Positions 27,364 to 35,700 of a stretch of DNA of 64,000 nucleotides are shown here, piece by piece. Source of the DNA: Pseudonocardia oroxyli (GTDB lineage Bacteria > Actinomycetota > Actinomycetes > Mycobacteriales > Pseudonocardiaceae); assembly GCF_900102195.1 (NCBI RefSeq), contig NZ_FNBE01000010.1, positions 124,001 through 188,000 of the forward strand. The letters are read 5' to 3'. How positions within the stretch are numbered: the stretch's first letter is position 1; each line of letters begins with the position of its first letter. The notes under the pieces were generated by a model that saw only the letters and a program-made list of their open reading frames with translations, did no database searches and had not been told where the DNA came from. The translations under genes were made by a program, and so were the position numbers.

Positions 27364-28206
27364 TCAGCGCTGCGCCGAGCTCCAGAGCGTCTGCTCCGCT
27401 GCCCCCGGTCCGGTAGCGGGCCGGACGATGCGCAGGACACCGTTGTCGAGCACGAGGCGGGTGTTGTTGCCGTCTTGGGCGGGGCTGCTCCAGATTCGCT
27501 GGCCGCTGCCGTCCTCGGCGTAGAGCTGGTAGTCGAAACCGGCTCGCTTCGCGGTCTTCCATTTGTCGGACACCATCAGCAGCGCCCACACGGCGTTCTG
27601 CGGAACGTTGCGGCCAGGCTTGTAGACCACGATGTTGCCGTCGGACTGGAACACCAGGTAGTGGCCGCTCTCCGCGGCGTAGTTCCGGTCGACGGCGAAC
27701 GTGGTCCCGTACGGCAGCGGGAACGACACCTTCTGCTGCACCTGCACGGTGTAGGTGCCCTCGTTGGTGAAGAACTGCCCGAACTTGTCGTTCACCGCCA
27801 CGTAGAGATCGTTGGCCGGTGCGACGCCCGACCACCCGCTCTTCCCGACGAGGAACGGCTCGCCCTGCCCGAACTTGGCGACCAGCGCGTGCTGGGGCAG
27901 TTTCGGGCAGAGGAACTCCTTCGTCGACGGCTGCGGTCTCGCCTGCACCGTCCATCCCGCGGCGTCGCGCCCACCGTTGATGCGGTTGCCGTCGGGGTCG
28001 AACCAGGACACGCCGTTGTTGAACCTGGGCACCCCGGTCTGGCTGGACCCGGTGAGGGTGATCGTGAGCTCGTCACCGGCGTTGCACGCTGCCGCGGCCT
28101 TAGCCCAGTACAAGCCCTCCGTGGCCTGCCGATCAGAGTCCTTGTACGTCCGGCCCTTGTCCTCGAAGTGCGTCTGCACCGTCGCCGTGACAGGAGGCAA
28201 AGGCAT
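27364..28206 (-). CDS. Lectin with LecA-like and bulb-type domains
   Basis: A 280-aa protein from the ATG at 28206, with AAGGGG upstream. Residues about 40-165 resemble the LecA (PA-IL) fold: GDELTITLTGSSQTG, ALVAKFGQGEPFLVGKSGW and YVAVNDKFGQFFTNEGTYTV. Residues about 170-280 are a bulb-type mannose-binding lectin domain with LVFQSDGNIVVYK, ending IVRPATGPGAAEQTLWSS. No signal peptide is seen. It is the second protein with a LecA-like domain in this window. It may bind cell-surface sugars of competitors or hosts; the ligand is unknown. Confidence 0.75.
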   Translation of the reverse strand: MPLPPVTATVQTHFEDKGRTYKDSDRQATEGLYWAKAAAACNAGDELTITLTGSSQTGVPRFNNGVSWFDPDGNRINGGRDAAGWTVQARPQPSTKEFLCPKLPQHALVAKFGQGEPFLVGKSGWSGVAPANDLYVAVNDKFGQFFTNEGTYTVQVQQKVSFPLPYGTTFAVDRNYAAESGHYLVFQSDGNIVVYKPGRNVPQNAVWALLMVSDKWKTAKRAGFDYQLYAEDGSGQRIWSSPAQDGNNTRLVLDNGVLRIVRPATGPGAAEQTLWSSAQR

Positions 28207-28314
28207 GGTCGAACCCCTTCGGTCGAGCTGCCGCGAATCGTCAGCGCCGGAAGTACTCGACGGCTTCATCGTCGGCGTTACGACACCACGTACTCCCCCG
28301 GCACGGTCGGCGAA

Positions 28315-28596
28315 CTAGGTTTCGAGGCCGTTGGTCGCTGTGTCCGGGTGGCGCTTCATCAGCCGGGCGGCGGCCGTCTTCATCCCGTCGTTCGAGGCGA
28401 GTTCGTAGGTGAGGAACTCGAGGACGGCTTCGAGTGGCTCGTCGAGTACGACGTCGGCCCAGACATCGAGTGCGGCGTAGACCTCGGCAGTCACTTCCAG
28501 TTCGATCTTGACCGTCGGGATCGACCTCAACGGCTGCACCCGCGACCGGCTCTGCACCCGCCGAAGTAGCCCATGCCCGGAGATCGACGGTTCCAC
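28315..28596 (-). CDS. Small acidic protein, paralogue B
   Basis: A 93-aa protein from the GTG at 28596, with GGAG upstream. After a basic N-terminus it reads VKIELEVTAEVYAALDVWAD, then VVLDEPLEAVLEFLTYELAS. It aligns along most of its core with the product of the gene just upstream (VLDE-x-x-E-x-VL and YELA-x-N), so the two are tandem duplicates. The function is unknown. A short helical antitoxin- or adaptor-like protein is possible. Confidence 0.6.
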   Translation of the reverse strand: MEPSISGHGLLRRVQSRSRVQPLRSIPTVKIELEVTAEVYAALDVWADVVLDEPLEAVLEFLTYELASNDGMKTAAARLMKRHPDTATNGLET

Positions 28597-28625
28597 ACCC
28601 GTTGTTACTCCGTGACCTGGTGATC

Positions 28626-28814
28626 TCAGAGTGTCGGAAGCAGCCGAGCCGTGAACGCCCGCAGCTCCTCGTTCTGGGCGAGCTCGTAGGCCAAGGCACT
28701 GAGCACCGACTCCACAGACTCGTCGAGAACCGCGCCGGCCCACCCCTGGAGCTCGGCGTGGATGACGTCCGGGAGCTCCACCACGACGGAACGGTTACTC
28801 ATCGCCGAGTCCAT
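28626..28814 (-). CDS. Small acidic protein, paralogue A
   Basis: A 62-aa protein (58 aa if the ATG at 28802 is used) with the core VVVELPDVIHAELQGWAG followed by AVLDESVESVLSALAYELAQ. It shares the W-A-x-x-VLDE and LxYELAxN pattern with the downstream paralogue 29 nt away. The pair lies divergent from the Lsr2 gene. No family is recognised. Confidence 0.55.
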   Translation of the reverse strand: MDSAMSNRSVVVELPDVIHAELQGWAGAVLDESVESVLSALAYELAQNEELRAFTARLLPTL

Positions 28815-29013
28815 GCCTCGGACCGTACCCGCATCCGCGGGATGTCGACGGCGCAGCCGGTAGGCCGAACGGCGGCGCGGTGACATTTGTCGAGACGTAC
28901 GCGAGAAGGCGGGGCTGGGAGGAATTCCGGGTGATTCGGTCTGTACTTTCCGCCGGTTGCGTGGAAAATCGGGGACGAGTCTTATCGAGCAACGAATGAA
29001 CGGACGTGCCCCG

Positions 29014-29508
29014 ATGGCCCGCGTAGAGTCAGTCTCCCTCGTCGATGACCTCGACGGCGGTGTCGCCGACGAGACAGTCGCCTTCTCCCTCGACGGGAAG
29101 GAATTGGAGATCGACCTGTCCAGCACTCACGCGACCGAGCTGCGTGAGGCCCTGGCTCCCTACGTCGGCGCCGCCCGCAGGATCACCGCGACTCGCCCGC
29201 ACGCACGGGCGGCCACGACGCGCACGACGCGCACAGCTGGCAACCGTGAGGAGAACGGCCGGATCCGGGCTTGGGCGCTCGAGCAGGGTATGAAGGTCTC
29301 CGAGCGAGGCCGCATTCCCAGCGAAGTGCTGCACGCCTACGCCGACCGCGCCGCGATCGCCGACACCGCGCCACGGCCCTCCTCGACCACGGCCGGGAAG
29401 GTGGCCGATAAGGCGGCCGAGTTCTCCGGCACGAGTTCCGGTGATGCGGCCGCGGCCACTGAGAAGCCCAAGCGTCGCTCCCGGAAGAAGGCGACCACAG
29501 CCGCCTGA
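29014..29508 (+). CDS. lsr2: Lsr2-family nucleoid protein
   Basis: A 164-aa protein from the ATG at 29014 (MARVESVSLVDDLDGG). It has the Lsr2 dimerisation domain (ETVAFSLDGKELEIDLS) and the C-terminal DNA-binding segment REENGRIRAWALEQG then VSERGRIPSEVLHAY; the RGR AT-hook-like motif is intact. A Lys/Arg-rich tail of about 45 residues (KPKRRSRKKATTAA) extends it beyond the usual 110 residues. Lsr2 binds AT-rich DNA and silences acquired genes. A copy inside the element could silence the element's own AT-rich island. Confidence 0.88.
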   Translation: MARVESVSLVDDLDGGVADETVAFSLDGKELEIDLSSTHATELREALAPYVGAARRITATRPHARAATTRTTRTAGNREENGRIRAWALEQGMKVSERGRIPSEVLHAYADRAAIADTAPRPSSTTAGKVADKAAEFSGTSSGDAAAATEKPKRRSRKKATTAA

Positions 29509-29732
29509 GTTCGGGTCGACACGATCGTCGGTGGCGCGCCGGGCCGGTGCCGCCGTCAGCACGACGAGCCGAGGGCGCCTCAGCCTTGGGCCAGGGGGGC
29601 GCCCAAGGCCGAGGCCTCAAGAGGGTGCCCGGTCCGGTCGGGGTGAAACGATCGTCCCTTGTGGCGGATCCGTCGCCCCGTTGGCCGCTGTGACGAGCGA
29701 ACCGATCGCTCGGCTCGCACCGTTGGGCGGTC

Positions 29733-29807
29733 GTGCCGCGAAAGCCGCGAAAGCCGCAGAAGGTCCTCACCCGTCGACTTTCGCGGCTTCTGCGGCTTTC
29801 GCGGCAC
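29733..29807. repeat. Inverted repeat over the end of the DUF3987 gene
   Basis: GTGCCGCGAAAGCCGC at 29733-29748 and its exact complement at 29792-29807. The inner parts are near-repeats of GAAAGCCGC and AGAAGCCGC units. The right arm encodes the repetitive end of the DUF3987 protein (AAKAAEAAK). It may be a terminator or a replication/partition site. Confidence 0.5.
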
Positions 29808-31356
29808 GGGGATGGACCTCCCACACCGGCGAGGACGGTCGACCGCCGGTCGGTGCGGCGGGAGCCGCCCGGCGGAGATAGCCGTGGGCCTCAAGGAGAG
29901 TGAGCGGTCCTTCGAGGTCGGTGACCTTGCGAAAGCGTGCGCGGGAGAGCCCGGTGAAGGCGTCGCGGCGGGTGAACCGCTCAGAGCCGGTGCGGCTGAT
30001 CCAGTCCAGGACGGCGTGGGCGTCGTCGATGGTGGGGTCGGCGCCCATCTGGTCAAACACGGCCAGGGCGTGCCCGAGGAAGTAGTGCCCCAACCTCGCT
30101 GCCGCGTCGAGGTGTCTGCCCGGGATCGGCTGGCCCCAGCCGGTGGGTAGCACGTCGGCGATGTACAACAGCCCGGCCAGACGTGCGATCGCGCCGTTGA
30201 GCTTCGATGCCCAGTCGGCCATGTGCGCGAGGTCGGCGTGCGGAGCCAGGCGGGGCTCGAGTCGACGTTCGAGGTCGAGCATTTGGCGGTCTGCGTCCCC
30301 GCCCAGCCGAAGGCGCAGCGGGTCGGTGTGGTCGGCGAGGAGCAGGACGAGCCTGCTCAGGCGGCTGGCGTAGGTCTTGTCCACCGGGGCCGGGACTGCG
30401 GGCGCGCCGACCTGGCGGCGCCCGACGGTGTTCACCGGGAGTGAGTAGAGGATGCGAGCCAGCAGGCCGCGGCCGCGGAACCCCGGGATGCGGGCGATGT
30501 CGGTCAGCACCTCGGGCTGTGCAGCGAGGCCGAGGGTGAGTGCGGGGGCGGCGACGTGCTCGGCCGGTCGCCCTTTGCGGTCGACGCGAAGCAGGTCCCC
30601 TGCGTGCCCTTTGAGGAACACCTCCAGCGAGGGGATCCCGCTGGAGTAGCGGCCGGCCAGGGTGCTGAAGATTCCGCCCTCGGCCGACAGCACCGCCAGC
30701 CGCCCCTGCTGTTCGGCGAGCAGCGACGCCGCTGCCTCGGTCGTGACGTCGTCGGCGATCAACCGCGGGACCGCCGACACCGGCCGCTCGGCCTGGAGTG
30801 TGGCATCGGTGGCTGCGGCAAGCGCTTCGGCGCGGGCGGCCGGGTCGCGCAGGTTCACGGCGTCGAGCGCGCGGCGCTCGGCCTCCTTGGCCGCCATCTT
30901 GCGCGTCAGCTCGGCCTCGACGATCCGCGGCCGAGCCACTTCGATGAGCTGCTGCTCGGCGTCCAGCAACGGTGCGGTCATGGCGGCGAACACCGCGCTC
31001 TTGCGCGAGCCCGGGGGCATCGCGACCACCGTGTACAGGTTCAGCGGCTCCCGCCACCCGGGCCGGATCTCGATCTCCGCCCGCCCACCCGCCGCGGTGG
31101 ACAGCGCAGCGAGGGCGAGGCAGCCGGGCAGGTCGAGCGGAGTCTGGGTGAACTCCGCGACCGCCAACACCATGTCGCCCACCCACGGCGGGAGCGCGTC
31201 GACCGGGAACGGCGGAACCAGACGCCGCGGCGTCAACGGCGTCGGGCCCGCCTCCCACCCCAGCGGCTGTGGTGTGTCCTCGCCGTGGAGGACGGCGAGG
31301 CGATGGTCGGCGTCGAGGCCGGCGAGGATGTCGCGCCCGCTGCGGCGCTGGGTCAC
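29767..31356 (-). CDS. DUF3987 (YfjI-like) protein, replication-associated
   Basis: A 529-aa protein. Residues about 45-330 match the DUF3987 family: FPVDALPPWVGDMVLAVAE, GCLALAALSTAAGGRAEI and the P-loop-like MPPGSRKSAVF, then LSAEGGIFSTLAGRY and RGRGLLARILYSLP. The C-terminal part is helical with a winged-helix-like end (SRARFRKVTDLEGPLTLLEAHGYL). Such proteins usually follow a primase-polymerase gene on plasmids and islands and probably act as an associated helicase or ATPase. The start overlaps the prim-pol stop by 4 nt. Confidence 0.85.
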   Translation of the reverse strand: MTQRRSGRDILAGLDADHRLAVLHGEDTPQPLGWEAGPTPLTPRRLVPPFPVDALPPWVGDMVLAVAEFTQTPLDLPGCLALAALSTAAGGRAEIEIRPGWREPLNLYTVVAMPPGSRKSAVFAAMTAPLLDAEQQLIEVARPRIVEAELTRKMAAKEAERRALDAVNLRDPAARAEALAAATDATLQAERPVSAVPRLIADDVTTEAAASLLAEQQGRLAVLSAEGGIFSTLAGRYSSGIPSLEVFLKGHAGDLLRVDRKGRPAEHVAAPALTLGLAAQPEVLTDIARIPGFRGRGLLARILYSLPVNTVGRRQVGAPAVPAPVDKTYASRLSRLVLLLADHTDPLRLRLGGDADRQMLDLERRLEPRLAPHADLAHMADWASKLNGAIARLAGLLYIADVLPTGWGQPIPGRHLDAAARLGHYFLGHALAVFDQMGADPTIDDAHAVLDWISRTGSERFTRRDAFTGLSRARFRKVTDLEGPLTLLEAHGYLRRAAPAAPTGGRPSSPVWEVHPRAAKAAEAAKVDG

Positions 31357-32240
31357 GGTCGATCACTCCCCATCGGGGTCGCACGGGGCTGTCGGGCGCC
31401 GGCGTTCAGGCCGGATCGGATCGTCCGGTCGGCCTCCCCGGCCGGGAGACCGACCGCCGCGGAGGCCTCGGCCAGCGCGGAACGGGCCAGCCCGTCTGGG
31501 AGGAGCCCGGTCGCGACGAGCTGTCCAAGAGCGAACGCCGCCTTGTTCAAGCTGGCGTTCCGGTTCCCGTGGCCTGCGGCCAGGACTCGGTCGAGCTGGC
31601 CGCGTAGCGCCGCCGCGGCGTACTGCGAGCGCCGCCCGACGATGTCTAGGACCGGCCCCAGCCCCGGGCGCGGTGTGGCCTTGTCCTGCAGGAGCTCGAC
31701 GATCCAGGTGGGCAGGGCGGCGACCTCGTCGTGGTCGTTGCTGCGGTACCGACGGCCCCGCACCACCGACCCGGCCGCCACCACATAGCCACCGGCGGCG
31801 CGGACGTCGAGCAGCCAGCCAAGTCGTCCGACACTGTTCTTGATCCGAGCCCCGGCGGGCGCGGTGAAGTACCAGTGCTCGCCGCCGGAGGGAGTCTGCG
31901 TGGACAGCGTCTCCCACGGCAGCGGCTCGTCGTGGTCGGCCGCGAGCGCGGCCAACACGTCGACGCCGTCACGGATGCCGGGCCGGTCCCACTCCGGCGG
32001 ACGGACCGAGCCGTGGTCGGAGGTGTCCAGATCGAGAACCACCAAACCCGAAGGGCCACAAGCGATCGCCACGTTCAGACGGGGCTGCTGTGACCATGCC
32101 TTGCGGATCCGGGCGGGATCAGTGGTGGCTCGGGCCCCCCAGTCGCGGATGGCGGGTCGCTTGTCCCCGGGGCGCAAAGGGAAGACATGCCAGCCGCGGG
32201 CGACATGCTCCAAGGCGGCACGCATCAGCTGATCAGCCAC
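31353..32240 (-). CDS. Bifunctional DNA primase/polymerase (prim-pol)
   Basis: A 295-aa protein. Residues about 1-190 form an archaeo-eukaryotic primase-type prim-pol domain: ARGWHVFPLRPGDKRPAI at the N-terminus, the catalytic acidic pair in LVVLDLDTSDHG, then STQTPSGGEHWYFTAP and DVRAAGGYVVAAGS. The C-terminal third is a helical primase-C-terminal-like region (NASLNKAAFALGQLVATG). It likely synthesises primers for element replication together with the DUF3987 protein. Confidence 0.88.
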   Translation of the reverse strand: MADQLMRAALEHVARGWHVFPLRPGDKRPAIRDWGARATTDPARIRKAWSQQPRLNVAIACGPSGLVVLDLDTSDHGSVRPPEWDRPGIRDGVDVLAALAADHDEPLPWETLSTQTPSGGEHWYFTAPAGARIKNSVGRLGWLLDVRAAGGYVVAAGSVVRGRRYRSNDHDEVAALPTWIVELLQDKATPRPGLGPVLDIVGRRSQYAAAALRGQLDRVLAAGHGNRNASLNKAAFALGQLVATGLLPDGLARSALAEASAAVGLPAGEADRTIRSGLNAGARQPRATPMGSDRP

Positions 32241-32301
32241 GATCGTCTCCAGTCAGCGGTGTCGAGGCGCCTGCGTGTCGTGGGACTCTGGGCGGGTGCG
32301 C

Positions 32302-32721
32302 GTGACCGAGCGCGATCTGCAGCAGATCCCGCCGGGCAACCTCCGGGTGCCCCGCGGGGAGTTCGGCGCGCTCTGGACCGCGGCGGAGGAGCTCAACGCG
32401 GCCAACGGTGAACGCGGGGTCTTGGACTGGGCTCCGGCTGGGGTGGCGCTGACGTGCCGGTGGCTGGCCCGCGCGGTCAGTCAGACGTCGAACGGGCGGC
32501 GCATTCCCACACCGGCCCCGGTCACCGATCGTGCCGTCCTCGCGTTCGAGGAAGCCATCGAGGCCGAGTACCTGGCGGCGGAGAAGCTGCTCGCCCGCCC
32601 TGTGACGCCGGCGATGGTCATCACGCAGCCGGGCTACGTCGAGGCTGTGGCTGCGACGCTGCGGTGGGCGTGGCGGGTACAGGGCGCGGCCCCGGTTCTG
32701 GTGCCGGTCGCTGCTGGCTGA
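32302..32721 (+). CDS. Hypothetical protein
   Basis: A 139-aa protein from the GTG at 32302 (VTERDLQQIPPGNLRVPRGE); a GTG 6 nt upstream is possible. It is helical, with FGALWTAAEELNAANGERG, ALTCRWLARAV and FEEAIEAEYLAAEKLLARP. Related proteins of unknown role are, as far as I know, common beside relaxase genes on actinobacterial elements. It is the only plus-strand gene in the transfer module and converges on the relaxase gene with a 2-nt gap. Confidence 0.65.
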   Translation: MTERDLQQIPPGNLRVPRGEFGALWTAAEELNAANGERGVLDWAPAGVALTCRWLARAVSQTSNGRRIPTPAPVTDRAVLAFEEAIEAEYLAAEKLLARPVTPAMVITQPGYVEAVAATLRWAWRVQGAAPVLVPVAAG

Positions 32722-32723
32722 GG

Positions 32724-35700
32724 TCACGTCCGCTCCCAGGCGCTGTCGTTGACCGCCTCTTGCTCGTCGGTGGTGTCGTGGCTCGGCGATCGCCACGCTT
32801 CGGCGGCGAGTTCCTCGGCCTCCCGGCTGCCGTCGTAGATGTCGCGGGCGTGGATCTCGGCCAGGGCGCGATGGGCCCGGTCGATCGCGGCCGAGGTCTC
32901 GTCTGCCGTCGGGACCCGCACGGAGTCCTCGTGGCGAAGCCGGTCCTCGCCCGCGGCGGTCTCGCGGATGTCCACCACCGGATCCACGTTGCCGGCGCCG
33001 GAATCGCCTCGGGGGTCGTCGAATTCGTAGTCGGCGACGACGTCGCGGTGCCGCTCGTCCTCGATCTGAGCGTCGCGGTGCGCAGCCAGCCACTCCTCAG
33101 CAGTGACCCGCGGGTCCTCGTCGATGTCGTCGGCATGGCGCAGGGACAGTTCGACCTGAGCGCGTTCCCCGGCCGCGCGGGTTCCCGCGGTATGCGCAAG
33201 CCACCGGGCGCGCGCGTCATCGAGCTGCTGGAGCTCCGCGGCACGCTTGTCGAGGGTCTCGGCGAGCGCGATCGCGTCCCGGCTCTGGCCGGTGAGCTGT
33301 TCGCGGTCGGCACCGTCGAGGTCGGCCTCGGCAGCGAGGATGACGGCTCGGTGTCGTTGAGTCTCGGCGGCCTGGTGGGTTCCAGCGAGTTCGTTGGCGA
33401 CGTAGCGGGGCCCCCACGCGGCTTCCCGTTCGGCTGCTCTGATCCGCATGCGGAGCTGGCCGTCGGACATCTCGACCTCTTCGCGGTCGATCTCCGGGCG
33501 GCCGAGGGCCCGCCAGGCGTCCCGATACGCGGCGAACGCCTCGACCTGTCCCGGGGCAGGCGCAGGCCCGAGCGCATCGGTGTCGTCGGTGTGGCCGCGC
33601 AGCTCCCGGTATGCCTCCACCCGCCCTACGTCGGAGCGCCACTGGCGTAGATCGACCAGGTCTGCGGGGGGCTCGCCGAACTCGCGCACCGCCCAGCCCG
33701 GTGGGTCCGCGACCGCGGCGTCCGCGAGCCGAGCAGTCCGGTCATCGGCAGCCTCGGCGAGACGGTCGAGGTAGGCCTGCCACTCCGCGTCGTCCACGCG
33801 CGGGGTGCGCTCGGCCCAGCTGCTGGTGGTGGGGTCGAAGCGGTGCCGGTCGGTGATGCGGGAGTAGATGACGTTCGTGGCGTTGCGGACCCCGTCCAGA
33901 GACCTGTCGGTGATGGCGTCGGTAAGCACCTGGCGGGGGTCGTGGCCGGCGAGCTCGGCTGAGCGCAGGACACGGGTGAGCGAGGCGGCGCCGTCCTCGG
34001 CGGCGATCCTCGCCCGGTCGCGAATGCCGAGGGTGCCGTCGGCGGCAAGATCGTCCAGCCACGTCGAGGTCCGGTGGGTCGCGGCGAGCTGCGCTGCGTC
34101 GGCAAGCAGCTCCGCTGGGGTCCGCACCGACTCCGTTTCGTCTGTCGCGCGGTTCGCGGTGGCGAGCGCGGAGAGCTGATCGGTGCGCCCGTCCGGGTCG
34201 AGGACCGCGGCGAGTGCTGCGACCGGGTCCCGGCGCACGGTCTGGTCGGGGCGACCGTCGGCTGGGTCCTCCACGACGGTCTCGGTGGAGATGTGGGCGG
34301 TGTTGTTGTCCCGGCCGCGGGACATCCCGACGTAGAGGGCCGAGGAGGCGGTGCGCGGGGTGACCACGGTGTGGCTGGTGTCGACCGTCGCGCCCTGCGC
34401 GGAGTGCACTGTGCAGGCGTAGGCCAGCGCCAGGTTGTCGGCGACGTAGTCGGCGGGCAAGACGATGGGCTGTCCGTCGCGCGTGGTGACTGCGAATGCT
34501 CCGTCGTCGCGGACGGCGGTGACCTGGTAGGTCTCGCGGTTGATCGGGCCGCGGCGGTTGCCCTCGACCCCGGCCAGGTGCCAGCCGTTCGCCCGCGCCT
34601 CGACCAGGTCCCCGACACCGGCGTACGTGCCCTGCAGCCCGAGCGGGACACCGTGCTCGGCGACCCGTCCGAGCCGGACGAGCTCGGCGCGCAGCTGGGC
34701 GGAGAGGCGGGCGGCTTGTTCGTTGGTGTCGACCAGCAGCAGCGACCGCCGGCCAGCGAGAGTGTCGGCCAACCATGCCCGTGACGCGGACGCTTCGGCC
34801 TGGTCGGGGTTGCCAGCGTCGAGCAGGCGGCCGTGGCGGTGGTAGTCGCCCAGCACCCGTTCATCTCCTGCCCGCAGTCGCAGGGAGGCGGCGCGTTCCC
34901 ATTCGGCGGTGAACCGGCGGGCGTCGGCGAGCTCGTAGTGGGCGCCCGCTCCTGCGAGGAGCTCCATTCCGCCGCCTGCGCCGACGGCGGCGAGCTGCTT
35001 GTGGTCCCCGACCAGCAGCAGCTTCGCCCCGGCGTTGTCCACATGGGTGTGGATGGCGGCCAGGGCGGTGGTGTCGGTCATCGCCGACTCGTCGACCACT
35101 ACAAGGTCCCCGGCCCGCAGCCGCCACGCCGAGTCCTCGGTGTGAGCGCGGCCGTCGGCTGTGGGTGCGGAGAGCCGGTCCTGGGTGGCGAGCCAGCGGG
35201 CGACGTTGCGGGCGGTCAGGCCTTCGCCGGCGAGTACGTCGGTCGCGACCTGGGAGGTCGCTAACCCGAACACCCGCCGCTCGCCCGTCTCCCCGTGCAG
35301 TTCGGGGTCGGTCCATGCCTTGGCGAGGGTTCCGACGACGAACGACTTCCCCGTCCCTGCCGGGCCCACGAGGGATTCCAGCCGTGCTCCGGAGGTCAGG
35401 ACTCCGCGGACGGCGGCGGCCTGGTCGAAGCCGAGCTCGATACCCGACTCCCGCAGGCCCTCGAGGAACCGTGCCGCCTGGTGCGGGGCGAGGGCAGGGC
35501 CGTCGCGGTCAGCCGTGGCGGCGACGAGGATCCGCTCGGTGCGCAGCTGGTCCGGGGTCGCGAACAGCCGCCCGCCCGGGGCTTGGTAGGCGGAGTCGCC
35601 GTTGGCCAGCTGCAGCTCCGCGGGCAGCGCCGAGGCGCCGGGACGTTCAGCGTCCAGGGCGACGGCGTAGCGCAGGCCCTCCTCTGCCAGGTCGTCGAGC

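Noticed and set aside
29733..29807. Short CRISPR or phage attachment site
   Set aside because: Only one inverted structure with coding overlap; no repeat-spacer pattern and no tRNA similarity.
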